From positions 1,963,627 through 2,027,626 of the forward strand of contig NC_021686.1 of the NCBI RefSeq assembly GCF_000247815.1: DNA of 64,000 nucleotides. The letters run 5' to 3'. Within the stretch, counting starts at the first letter, position 1. The number at the start of each line of letters is the position of its first letter. Made by a program: the position numbers and the translations under genes. The stretch is from Ficedula albicollis (lineage: Eukaryota; Chordata; Aves; Passeriformes; Muscicapidae). The notes under the pieces are model-generated. The model was given only the letters and a program-made list of their open reading frames with translations, was not told the DNA's origin and did not search any database. Shown in pieces: positions 13,413-26,727 of this stretch.

Positions 13413-13545
13413 CACAGAATCACAGAATGGTTTGGGCTGGAAGGGACCTTAAAGCTCACATCACTCCACCCCCTGGCATGGGCAGGGACACCTCCAGCAG
13501 GGCTTCACATCTCCTGATCCCAACTCCTGCTCTGCCTCCTCTATC
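13413..13545 (-). mobile_element. CR1 LINE 3' end
   Basis: ATCACAGAATCACAGAATGG begins the reverse complement of a CR1 terminus with its 8-bp terminal repeat. It continues GTTTGGGCTGGAAGGGACC and GGGCAGGGACACCTCCAGCA. This is the least decayed terminal repeat among the copies here. Confidence 0.9.
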
Positions 13546-13613
13546 CAAACCTCTCATTTGTTTGGAACTAAACTTTGATGATTACAGCCCGAATTTTGAA
13601 TGTATTTATGCAG

Positions 13614-13619
13614 TTTATT
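13614..13619 (-). promoter_or_regulatory. Possible polyadenylation signal (AATAAA on minus strand)
   Basis: TTTATT on the given strand is AATAAA on the transcribed strand, about 610 nt past the proposed stop codon at 14227. If E17 is the last exon, this could end the transcript and would place a CR1 tail in the 3' UTR. AATAAA is common by chance, so this is weak. Confidence 0.2.
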
Positions 13620-13854
13620 CCCATTAGCTGCCCACATGTCTGGAGCTCAGTGTTTCCTTTCTTGGGATGAATTACTGAGAAAATATTCAGCTAGACCACC
13701 CCTGGAATGGCTAATGGCTTCACTCCTCCTCTTCCACTTGGATTTGGGCTTCTGAAATGCAACTTTCAGAACGCAGGACCTGTGCCAGCTTGGCCATAGG
13801 GCTGAACGAACATTTCCTGTCACTGTTTTTGACAAATATCACAGACACTTGAAA

Positions 13855-14066
13855 TCCTTCCCTGGGAGGGTGGGCAGGCCCTGGCACAGGGTGCCCAGAG
13901 CAGCTGTGGCTGCCCCTGGATCCCTGGCAGTGCCCAAGGACAGGCTGGATGGGGCTTGGAGCACTTGGCACAGTGGAAGGTGTCCCTAACCATGCCAGGG
14001 GTGGCGCTGGATGGGCTTTTAGGTCTTTTCCAACCGCAACTATTCGACAACTCTGTGATATTTTTC
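13855..14066 (+). mobile_element. CR1 LINE 3' end
   Basis: A forward CR1 tail: GAGGGTGGGCAGGCCCTGGC, CAGTGCCCAAGGACAGGCTG, GTGGAAGGTGTCCCTAACC, ending near CAACTCTGTGAT. It would lie within the 3' UTR of the NDPK-like gene if that UTR extends to 13.6 kb. Confidence 0.9.
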
Positions 14067-14226
14067 TCAGTGTTGATTTTTCACAAAAAAAAAGTAACAG
14101 AATTTCTATGGAAAACATAGAACCTTTATCAATATCTCCAAATGTTTTGATTCAAGGCTGTCACCACTGTAATGTGGGAGACAGTTTGACAGGATTTTGG
14201 TCCCACCTTCCCCATGTTCTGGGCTC

Positions 14227-14443
14227 TCAGCCTAAGCCAAGGCCTGGGGCTGTCACCACCTCTGACTCATGAAAAGTTATCATTTTCTTTGAAATTTCTA
14301 CCAATATTAACAAGTTCCCTTCATCACAGGGGCACGAAGAACACATATCCACACCATAAACTTCTCGACTTGCCTGATTCTCATTTTGGGGATAAAGGAG
14401 ATGCTCTGCAGTGTCCAGGACCGACTGGTTCTTCAGGCAGGCA
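14227..14443 (-). CDS. NDPK-like gene, exon E17 (proposed last exon)
   Basis: The acceptor is CTTTGCCCCCAG before 14443. After the two bases carried from E16 the frame reads SACLKNQSVLDTAEHLLYPQ and stays open for 72 codons to a TGA at 14229-14227. The segment SVLDTAEHLLYP sits where NDPK proteins have the last helix (SVESAEKEIGLWF in human NME1), which fits the end of module E. The downstream tail is unlike NDPK and rich in Ser, Cys and Glu. A GC-type donor (CAG before GCAAGT) at 14374 could instead splice this exon to a further one not found. The 5.5-kb intron before it and the moderate length keep confidence limited. Confidence 0.5.
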
Positions 14444-15074
14444 CTGGGGGCAAAGAGAAAGGGGAGCAGGGTTAGTTTGCCGTGTCAGCTGGCAGGGAGG
14501 GAGATGACCCAGCTCTGGGGAGCTCTGAGCTCTGAGCCAGGGCATCTGCCACCGCTCCTCTTTACACAGCTAAATCCTGGCTTTTACAAAGCTTTGTGTA
14601 AATGGCTTTGCACTATTTAAAATACAAACCTTCAAACAAACAGCCACGTCCAGCTGCATAACGGCGGCTCTGGGGCAGTGGGAAATGCACATAAATGTGG
14701 GTACTTCACTTTGGGCAAGGGGCTTTTCCTCCAGGGAGATAATCTGGGTGTTTTCCCCCAATCCCAGGATTTACTGGGAGCAGCAGGCACTGCCTCACCA
14801 GTCCTGGTTTTGCTCTGGCCCTCCTCAAGCCACGCACGAGCTGACCACAAAATGTATTCCAGAGAAATCGAAAGGCAAGGGACCAATTCCAGAAGTGCCT
14901 TTTAAAGGGACTCTGTTCGCACTCGGAGCCTCGGGCTTGAAAACTCTGCCGAGGATTTGGAAACCACTCCCTGCTCCCTGCCCCCATACCCAGGTATTGT
15001 GCTTGGCAACAGTTTTCCCTTCGCTGGTTTTCAACAGCTCCGAGATTTTACACCCCATGTGTTCATTTCTCTCT

Positions 15075-15077
<3 letters not shown>
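14444..15077. other. Last intron, 3' part
   Basis: Intronic if E16 and E17 belong together. No repeat family or other gene is recognised. Confidence 0.4.

Positions 15078-15146
<69 letters not shown>
15078..15146. repeat. Poly-T run, 69 nt
   Basis: CTCTCTC is followed by 69 Ts and then AATTTC. It could be the poly-A tail of a minus-strand retrocopy, but no retrocopy body was recognised to its left, and its length is close to that of the artefactual runs in this assembly. Confidence 0.7.
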
Positions 15147-16809
<1,663 letters not shown>

Positions 16810-16867
16810 TACAGCTGGTTTGAAAAGGCTCTGTGATCACTGGGTCTGGCACTGGGGGAGAGGCAGA

Positions 16868-17600
16868 GTGCATCCATTTGTTTGGGGCTGGATCCATTTG
16901 TTTGGGGTAGATCCATTTGTTTGGGACTGGATCTATTTGTTTGGGATTGGATCCATTTATTTGGGGGTAGATCAATTTGTTTAGGACTGTATCCATTTGT
17001 TTGGGGCTGGATCAATTTGTTTGAGGGTAGATCAATTTGGGACTGGATCCATTTGTTTTGGGTAGATCCATTTGGGGGTGGATCCGTTTATTTGGGGCTG
17101 GATCCATTTGTTTTGGGCTGGATCCATTTGTTTGGGGGTAGATCCATTTGTTTGGGGTTGGATCTGTTTGGGGCTGTATCCATTTGTTTTGGGCTGTATC
17201 CATTTGTTTGGGACTGGATCCATTTGTTTGGGGCTGTATCTGTTTGGAGTTAGATCCATTTGTTTTGGGCTGGATCCATTTGTTTGGGGCTGTATCTGTT
17301 TGGAGTTGGATCCATTTGTTTGGGGCTGGATCCATTTGTTTTGGGCTGTATCCATTTGTTTGGGGATTGGATCCATTTATTTGGGGGTAGATCAATTTGT
17401 TTAGGACTGTATCCATTTGTTTGGGGCTGGATCAATTTGTTTGAGGGTAGATCAATTTGGGACTGGATCCATTTGTTTTGGGTAGATCCATTTGGGGGTG
17501 GATCCGTTTATTTGGGGCTGGATCCATTTGTTTTGGGCTGGATCCATTTGTTTGGGGGTAGATCCATTTGTTTTGGGCTGGATCCTGCTGTCTGGGGCTG
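16868..17600. repeat. GGATCCATTTGTTTGGGGCT minisatellite with 420-bp higher-order repeat
   Basis: Units of about 14-21 bp of the form GGATCCATTTGTTTGGGGCT vary in spacing and in the A/T step (ATCAATTTG, ATCTGTTTG). A block of 207 bp at 16945-17151 recurs without visible change at 17365-17571, so a 420-bp segment was duplicated after the simple units had diverged. Frames on both strands are open by periodicity only. Confidence 0.95.
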
Positions 17601-18869
17601 GATCCTGCCCTTTGGAAGTGCCTCCTGACCCCCATAAGCTATACACGTGTATTTTGGAGCTCAGCACAGAAGTTCATCCTTTGTACAGAGCAGGAAGGGG
17701 TGAGGGTTCAGATATTGGCACCTATTCCTGCCCACTCCCTGCTCAGCCCCTCCTGGCTCTCTGAAAGCCAGGAGAAGCCACAGGAGGTGTCTCTGGAGCC
17801 CTGGGACTGGACACACATCCAGCCTGAAGGAGAGGGAAGTGCTGGGCTGCAGCTCATCCTGTTAAGCAGCACCCTTCACTGTGGTGCTGGGGAAAATAAA
17901 GAGGTGTGGGGATCTTGGAGTGACCTCCAGGGTTCCCAGAAGTTTGCTTTTTTTCATTGTAAACCAGAGAAATACTGGGAGAAATCTCACCAGAAAGGTA
18001 ACTTGATACTTTTCCCCGCCTTGCAGAGTGGAAGGTTTGGGCTGTGGCTTCCAAGGGTGTGATTTTAAATGAATGGAAGCAAAATCAAAATGCTGTCAGT
18101 AGCTTAAAAACATTTTTGAGAAGTTACCAATGGAATCTGTTCCAACCATTGCTGCCAGGTGTGGCCCTGGGAACATTTCTGCCAAGTATGGGAACTCTGA
18201 GCAACATGGATTTTCAGCTTTGAGCCCTTGGTGCCTGCAAACTCCAGCATCCCTGCATCCCTGACTGCTGTCCCACTGACAGTCCTGCAGAGGGTACGGG
18301 CACAGTCAGGATGGGATTTTGGCAGGCTGCTGGGCTGCTCCACAAGGGATGTGGCACAAACCCGACTCTTGGTTCCTGTGCCAGAGGAGCCATGTGTGAG
18401 AGCTGCACACGCCGGTGCCAAATACCAGCCCCGTGCAGGGAGCCCTTCCCTCTGGGGAACACAGGGTTAATTGCCCTGCTAATCACTCTGCTTCACTAAT
18501 CAGTCCCTGCAGAGGGGTCCTGTTTGTTTTTCCAGGCTTATGCATCCTCTACCCAGCGTTTCTGGTGATTTATTTAAGAGGCTAATTTTTGATTTTGCTT
18601 TCTGGCGTTTTTTTTTTAAGGTTTGGTTTTTGGTTTATTTATTTTTTTTTTTTCTTCACAGCAAACATAAAATCTGCTAAGATATTTCTCCTAGGAATTT
18701 TATTGATTCAGCAGGTCTATTCCCAATGTGAGTTCCTATTTCAGAGAATTCCCTGTATTCATGGAACCATGCTGCTGAGCCTTGTGGACACTGCAGGTCC
18801 TTAACAAAGAACACAACTCGGTTTTTAAAGGTCCTGAGTAGAGGACACATGACTTGGAAACTGGGGGAC
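17601..18869. other. Intron sequence, nothing firm
   Basis: An A+T-rich patch at about 18530-18680 has T-runs of 9-11 nt. I see no exon or repeat family. Confidence 0.35.
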
Positions 18870-19360
18870 ACTCTCAGGTATTGGGACCCTCATGACAAGA
18901 GACACTGAGGGGCTGGAGCGTGTCCAGGGAAGGGAACAGAGCTGGGGAAGGGGCTGGAGCCCCAGGAGAGGCTGAGGGAGCTGGGAAAGGGGCTCAGCCT
19001 GGAGAGAAGGAGGCTCAGGGGGAACCTGCTGGCTCTGCACAACTCCCTGACAGGAGGGGACAGCCGGGGGGGTCGGGCTCTGCTCCCAGGGAACGGGGAG
19101 AGGATGAGAGGGAACGGCCTCAAGCTGTGCCAGGGGAGGGTCAGGTTGGATACTGGGAAAATTCCTTCATGGGAAGGATGGTCAGGCCCTGGCACAGCTG
19201 CTCAGGGCAGTGGTGGGGTCACCATCCCTGCAGGGATTTTACAGACATGTGGATGTGGCACCTGGGGACATGGGTCAGTGGTGACCTTGGCAGTGCCAGG
19301 TTAACACCTGCACTCTAGTGGGCTTTTCCAGCCTACACAATTCCACAATTCTTTGACTCT
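18870..19360 (+). mobile_element. CR1 LINE 3' fragment
   Basis: Forward orientation: GGAGCGTGTCCAGGGAAGGG, GAGAGAAGGAGGCTCAGGGG, CTCTGCACAACTCCCTGACA, GGTCAGGTTGGATACTGGG and a decayed CACAATTCCACAATTCTTTG end. At about 490 bp it is one of the two longest CR1 pieces here not split by poly-G. Confidence 0.85.
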
Positions 19361-19673
19361 ATTCGACCTGGTTCAAGTCTAGGCTGAACCTGAATCATCT
19401 TCCCAGTCTGGTTCTGGCTGGCTGCAGGGATACTCGCTTCTATGTCGTGCCCTCCCCTATCCACAGCAAGCTGAGGGAGTGCTCCACCATTCCCTGGGCA
19501 TGCCAAGCTCAGCACCTGCACCAGGTGTCTCTGTGGCCAGAGGAAGGGAGATGTCGTGACAGAGAGGTCAGAGTGATGGGAAGTGGTCAGAAGGTCGGAT
19601 TCACACAGCAGAGAGGAGCTGAGCAACATCACTCCCACCACACAGATTGCCCTTTTCCACGTCCTGCTGGTTG

Positions 19674-19884
19674 CTGGCTGCATTTGAACTTTCCCAACCT
19701 TAACAATTGCACGCCCCAGTGACTGAGCCATGCACAAGGTACCTGTGCAGAACAGGTCAGAAGGCATTTGAGGGCCTGGTTTAATGGTGAATGTGCTGGC
19801 TGCATTTGAACTTTCCCAACCTTAACAATTGCACGCCCCAGTGACTGAGCCATGCACAAGGTACCTGTGCAGAACAGGTCAGAA
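19674..19884. repeat. 122-bp-period tandem duplication
   Basis: A segment of about 90 bp starting near GCTGGCTGCATTTGAACTTT is repeated 122 bp further on, ending in GTGCAGAACAGGTCAGAA. The two copies are almost identical. It lies about 50 bp past the E16 donor, in the last intron. Confidence 0.95.
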
Positions 19885-19932
19885 GCACAGAAAAGCGAGG
19901 TGGCCTCCCTCAGGGCAGGAGCTCCTCCTTAC

Positions 19933-20018
19933 CTGTCCAGCAGGGAGCCCAGGGAGGTGACAGCGCTGTCCCACTGTGCTGCCAGCACCAGGCACAGCCC
20001 ATCCTTCAGCAGGGAACA
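19933..20018 (-). CDS. NDPK-like gene, exon E16
   Basis: Acceptor CCCTCTCTTGCAG before 20018 and donor CAG/GTAAGG after 19933; 86 nt, entering in phase 0 and leaving two bases. It reads CSLLKDGLCLVLAAQWDSAV followed by TSLGSLLD. DGLCLVLAAQWDSAV lines up with the NDPK strand-and-helix segment SGPVVAMVWEGLNVV of NME1, the core strand of module E. Both splice sites are strong and the frame joins E15 without adjustment. A 122-bp duplication begins within 50 bp of its donor in the following intron. Confidence 0.85.
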
Positions 20019-20974
20019 CTGCAAGAGAGGGAGGAGCTGAGCTTTGGTGCTGCTCTGCACTTGAACAAGTCTCTAAGTCAGGCTGATGGGTGAGGAACAG
20101 GAGCCACAGAGCATCAGGTCCTTCCGGGCAGAGCCAGTGCCACGTCTGAGCCCTTTGTGACCCCACAGCCCACCAGGATCCCTGCTGCCCTCTCTGAGTG
20201 AAAACCTGCAGAGTATCTGGTGTGTTATTCAGCCCCTACCCCTGCTGGAAGCAGGAACCACGGTAAATATTGAGATATTGTAGCAGGAACACTCATTACT
20301 TGAAGAAACCCATCTCCCTTCCAGAGAGGGAGAGCAAAGGCTGCGACATTCCCCTTTGGCTCAGCAGTGACAGATCCTTCTGGAAACACACCAGCTCTGC
20401 CCAGGGCCATTTATCTCTGACAGGAGAAGGAGGGATGGCTCTGCTCCCCCAGTGCTGATTTGTCCTTCCTAGAGAGCTGTGCACATTCCATGTGCAGAGG
20501 GATGGATCCTCGGGGGACTCAGGGGACAGGCAAGCAGTGCCTGCACTAATTGGCTGCTAGATGTAATTGCTGCTCCATACAGATGTACTTCAAAGGGATG
20601 CTGTCAGTTTTAAAAAGCACAACCTGAAAAGATCTTACATGCTGCTATTACACATAACACCCAAGACTTAGAACTGAGAGCTGGAAGCCCAAATGTTTGT
20701 GTTTTGTGAAGGGCCTGCTGTGGTCTGACAGCCCCGGGGTGATTGTTGGTTTGCTACTGCCACTGTAATTACTTTCCCCCCTTGTTTATTCTCTGCTGCT
20801 GACAGCACTTCCCTGCACATTCCCCTTTCCAGCTTTGCCCAGGCCAGGTTCCTGGCTGGGTGGGCTTCTCTACCAAGGGGAAACCAGCCTGGGCCTGGTA
20901 TTCTGTTGCTGTGGAGCAAAGTCAGCTCAGCCCAGCAGCACATCCCAAAGCCCAGGCTGGGCTGCACTCCTGAG
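20019..20974. other. Intron between E15 and E16, left part
   Basis: No repeat or extra exon is recognised. Confidence 0.4.
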
Positions 20975-21480
20975 AGCCACAGAACGGCCTGGGTTGGAAG
21001 GGACCTCAAAGCCCATCTTGTCCTGGGGCACCTTCCACTGTCCCAGGTTGCTCCAGCCCCATCCAGCCTGGCCTTGGGCACTGCCAGGGATCCAGGGGCA
21101 GCCACAGCTGCTCTGGGCACCCTGTGCCAGGGCCTGCCCACCCTCCCAGGGAACAATTCCTTCCCAATATCCCATCCAGCCCTCTGGCAGTAGGAAGCCA
21201 CTCTCCCTTGTTCCCAGGCCCCTCCAGTCTCTCTTCATCTTTCTTGTAGCTCCTTCACATACTGGAAGGCTACAATGAGGTCACCCCAAAGCCTTTTCTT
21301 CTCCAGGTGAACAATCCCAATTCCCTCAGCCTCTCCTCCCAGCAGAGCTGCTCCATCCCTCTGATCATCCTGGTGCCTCCTCTGGCCTGGCTCCAGCAGC
21401 TCCATGTCCTTCCTGTGCTGGGAACCCCAGAGCTGGAGGCAATACTCCAGGTGGGAAATCTAGCTCAGGCTCCAGGGCAC
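20975..21480 (-). mobile_element. CR1 LINE 3' fragment, about 500 bp
   Basis: It opens with CCACAGAACGGCCTGGGTTG and runs through CCATCCAGCCTGGCCTTGG, AATATCCCATCCAGCCCTC, GGTGAACAATCCCAATTCCC and CCCCAGAGCTGGAGGCAATA. It is the longest minus-strand CR1 here, inserted in the intron in the same orientation as the gene. Confidence 0.9.
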
Positions 21481-21871
21481 AGTCCAAGAAGAAAAAAGGT
21501 TTTTTAGCATTGTAGAGGAGGATTAATGAGGTGTGATTACAGAGAGGGAAATAGAAACTGTATTTATATAGAGAAACAAGACAGGAGACAGCAGCAGAGC
21601 ACACAGAACAGGGTGATGGCTGACTGGAATGAAACATTCAATAAATGAGTGACGGATGGGCTGTGTTCACAGGGGATGGTGTTGAGGGTTCCCAGGGATG
21701 CAGGAACACCAGGAAGTGTCCCCAGTGCCCACATTACTCACCAGAGGTGCCAGGGCTCAGAGGCAGTGTTGCACTAGTGCCACCAAAGCCTCGGCAGCAC
21801 ATCAGAGCAAAGCATTACAAGGCTCTTCTTCTGTGCCATGGAAGCAAAGCCCAGTTCCAGCTGTTCCATAC
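21481..21871. other. Intron between E15 and E16, right part
   Basis: About 390 bp with no recognised feature. Confidence 0.4.
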
Positions 21872-22089
21872 CTTTGCTGCAACACTGCCCTTGGCCCTGC
21901 TGAGCATCTGGGAGATGCAGAGAGCCTGAGGTGAGTCCAGCACAGCCAGGCGAGCTGCAGTCAGCACAGAGCCGCTGGCCAGCAGCTCCTGCAGCAGCTG
22001 CACGTACGGGGGGGGCTGCGAGCCCTGCAGGATCATCCCGGGCAGCAGCAGGCAGGTGGTTTGGCACAGCTGCTCCAGCAGGGCCTGAC
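21872..22089 (-). CDS. NDPK-like gene, exon E15
   Basis: Acceptor CTCTTTCCCCCAG before 22089 and donor AAAG/GTATGG after 21872; 218 nt, phase 1 to phase 0. It encodes the first strand and helix of module E: QTTCLLLPGMILQGSQPPPY, then YVQLLQELLASGSVLTAARL and AVLDSPQALCISQML. This follows the NDPK plan of a hydrophobic first strand, helix and second strand, but the Lys-Pro-Asp active-site signature is replaced by Leu-Pro-Gly. The exon is C+G-rich. The GGGATGTGCCCT minisatellite starts only about 110 bp upstream of its acceptor. Confidence 0.85.
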
Positions 22090-22194
22090 CTGGGGGAAAG
22101 AGCACAACACTGCTTTGGTCTCTGCCCCAGCACCTCTGAGCCCCCTCAGTGCCTCTGCCCTGGCACAGACGGGTCCATGGTGCTTGGAGGAACA

Positions 22195-23775
<1,581 letters not shown>

Positions 23776-25586
23776 CTGAGCTGCTGCACGCCTTTGTGTC
23801 CCTGTCTGGAGATCACAAGACAGCAGGAGTGACCCCATTTCAGGAGTCAGACAAGGACAACTGCTGGTTTGCTACAGGAGCTACTATTCCATTTCATTTT
23901 TTCCAAGCAGAGAAAGCTGCTAATCCAGCTGCTTTTATAATCCCAAATGTAATTCTGCTCAGCATACGTGAGGCTTAATGTATTTCATATTTTCCTCATG
24001 ATAAATCTGTCTGTCCATTAGGCAGCAGCTTTGTGATAATTATTTGCTGGAAGGAGGTTTCCTTGTGTGCAAGAGCTTCCTCTAGTGTCCAAGATGAGCC
24101 CAGAACGTGAGTGATGTGTCTGCTTTGCTGGAGGCACTTACAAGATCGTGCCTGACAGTTCAGAGATCATGTGGACATGCTTTTCCAGGGCAGTAACTCT
24201 TTGAAATACATTTTCTGAGACACAAACACATCAGGGCTGTACACTGCTTTCCTTTTTACTCTGCTTAGGCATCTTCAAAGCTCAGATATCCTCACGCAGC
24301 AGGAAATTAGGGGCGTGTATTTTGAGATTAGCTCCTAACACTGAGCTGTGAAAAGCTTGCAGAATACCTGTGCTCTCTACACAGCAACCTGTTCTATTAT
24401 TATTTTTTGCTTTATTTCATGCAATCTCTTCTACAAATCAAGTGATTTGGTCACAGCAAACCTGCTCCTTCTACATTGTGCACAAGGATGATGGGGAAAA
24501 CACCCTTCCCAAATACATTGGGAAGAATCCTCCTTCAGAAACCACAAGTGGCTTGGTGTTCACCCCAGGAGCAGAGGAGTTGATTTACCACCCCCTCCTT
24601 GCACTTCTACACCTGCTGGAATGACCAAAGCCCTCCCAAAGTCCTGTGTCAGGCAGGGCTGGGCTGTGATTCTGTCACTTTTTTATCCTGCTCCTCTCCC
24701 ATCCACAACAATCCTGTGGTTCCACTGCTGGGATTAAGGACTGCACTGATCAGCTGTAGCACAGGAACACTTTCTGATCAGTCACATCAGAACTGAAGCT
24801 CCAGGAATGGGAATAGCCCTGCTGCCAAATAATCCTGTTCCCCAGGGAGCACCACAGGGATGCTTCACCTGGTCCCTGCTTGTTTATACCAAGGCTTGGG
24901 ATCGATGCACAGCATGCCAAGGTGGGAGCATCCCCTGGTGTCAGTGCCATCTCCTGGCCCTGCAGCTGTGTTTACACATGTCTATCAAGTCCAATCAGCA
25001 GGAAAGGCCCTGAGAAGCTGCTGCATCCCAGCAAGTGTCAGCCTGCCTGAGGCTTCAGCTCCCAACCAAAGTCAGCCTGGCCATAGCTGGGAGTCATTTG
25101 GAGCTGGCAGCTGCTCAGCAGCAGTGGGAGCTGAATGAGCTCTGAGCCCAGCTCAGGAGAGGCCTCTGGCCACGCTGCCAGCAGCACTCCCTGCACCAAG
25201 AGATATTTATCTACTCCCAGCACAGAGCAGCTCACACTGCCCAGCCCTCTGCTCCTGCCTCTCTGAATGGGCACAAACCACCGGGGCTGTGCTGAGACAC
25301 CTGGGAAGAGCTCAGAGAGGATCATGTGCTGCTCTGACACCAGCTGTCGTTCTGCTGCTGCTGTTAAGGCCAGCCCTTGTGAACAGCTCTGTCTGTAAAC
25401 CCCACAAGTGCTGGCAGGTGAACAGTTAAGGGCTGGACTCCCCTGGAGCTGTTCTCTGCAGCTCAGAGCTGTCTCTCTCCTTCTGAAAGGACATCAATAC
25501 CCAATCTTGCTGTCACCAGATGGTTTGTCTTGCTGTCCAATTAATCAGTAGCAGTCCCAGTCTCTAACAGAGTTACATTTCCTTAC
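23776..25586. other. Intron between E14 and E15
   Basis: Mostly unremarkable intronic sequence. I found no CR1 and no further exon that keeps phase. Confidence 0.4.
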
Positions 25587-25707
25587 CAGCACTGCCTGGC
25601 TGCTGGGAGCCCAGGACACTGGGATGTTTTCCTGGGTCACGGGTCAGGATCCTGCGCTGCTTCCTGATTCCCAGCCTGAGGATGGGGTCATGTTTCAGGT
25701 TATGGAT
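25587..25707 (-). CDS. NDPK-like gene, exon E14
   Basis: Acceptor CTTCCCTCCTGCAG before 25707 and donor GCTG/GTAAGG after 25587; 121 nt, phase 0 to 1. It reads IHNLKHDPILRLGIRKQRRI and then a Lys/Arg-rich stretch ending SVLGSQQPGSA. It has no NDPK-like pattern and probably forms a basic linker between modules D and E. It is called from its two good splice sites and exact phase fit with E13 and E15, so confidence is lower than for the domain exons. Confidence 0.72.
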
Positions 25708-26632
25708 CTGCAGGAGGGAAGGCAGGGAGGGAGGGAGAAGCAATTCGTGTGAACACATTAGGATAACACTCCTCAAGTATTGATTCAGGCAAGCTGTGAA
25801 GCTTTTGTTGCTGTCTTGTACTTCTGTAATTGCCAGCCTAGAAAACACCTGCTTGTCTGGAGATACAAGAACATTTTGCATGCATTCTTCTTTTTAATTG
25901 AGCCTTAATTCAGTGCAGCACCTCATCATCCTTCTCAAGCTCCCATATCAACACATCACTCTAAGGTCTCTACTCCCAGCTTTTTAAGGCCAGGAGCTCA
26001 AACAAAACCTGAGAGTCTGACAGCTTTACCCAGTGCCACGCTGGGGTGCAGCAGCTCCCTCTGTCCCTGAATGAACTGGCACAGTCAGGGTGCCCTGCTC
26101 TCAGCTGCACACCCACATGAGTGAAGCCCATTACAGACGTGGCCATTTCCAGAGCTAATCTCCTGGGAGGACCATCTCAGCTGGATCACCTCTGAGCCAC
26201 AGCAAAGCTCAAACATTTCCACCCTTTGGTTAAGCACATCCCAATCGTTCTCACATCCTCAGCCATCCCATCCTTGAATGACACAAAGCTGGTAAAAAAC
26301 CAGCCCTGGCTCCAGTGTGCCTGAGCAGCCAGCGTGAGGCTGCTATCCCTGCTCCTGACCTGCTTCCAAAGCAATGTTATCATTTGGGAGCACAAGCCCT
26401 GAGCCCTCCCCAGTTCACAGCAGAGCTTGCTGAACAAACAGATCTGCAGCAGCTCTTCCCCCCTCCCCGAGGCTGCCGGGGTCAGTGCAGAGGGAGGAGC
26501 ATCCCCAGGGCCAGGAGAACCTGGCAGCTCGGGAAGCACATCCAGAGCTGCATTATCTAAAGCATAATAGGAGAGAAGTCACGGGATGGCAGGGCACAGC
26601 AGGATAAAGCTCAGGAAAGGACAGACTCCTAC
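25708..26632. other. Intron between E13 and E14
   Basis: 925 bp with no recognised feature. Confidence 0.4.
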
Positions 26633-26727
26633 CTGCTGCTCCTGCACTGTCTGACACTGAGCACAGCACAGCCCTTCTGGGAAAAACAGCTTCACATCCC
26701 GCACAGCCATCGGGTAGGATCTGGAGC
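26633..26727 (-). CDS. NDPK-like gene, exon E13
   Basis: Acceptor TTTATCTCTCAG before 26727 and donor CAGCAG/GTAGGA after 26633; 95 nt, phase 1 to 0. With the base carried from E12 it reads GSRSYPMAVRDVKLFFPEGL and continues with a short Cys/Gln-rich tail. It is the C-terminal helix of module D: joined to E12 the active-site region is NGFYGSRSYPMAVRDVKLFF, aligning without gaps with NIIHGSDSVESAEKEIGLWF of human NME1. The PEG after the double Phe is also typical of NDPK ends. Confidence 0.9.

Noticed and set aside
19333..19767. A minus-strand frame just after E16 as the next exon of the NDPK-like gene
   Set aside because: The frame needed after E16 (two bases carried) meets a stop within a few codons from the acceptor at about 19540, and the protein shows no NDPK end. 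E17 at 14.4 kb fits better.
21925..21935. A perfect plus-strand donor (GAG/GTGAGT) inside E15
   Set aside because: It is on the strand opposite to the well-supported exon, and no plus-strand exon frame or partner acceptor was found.
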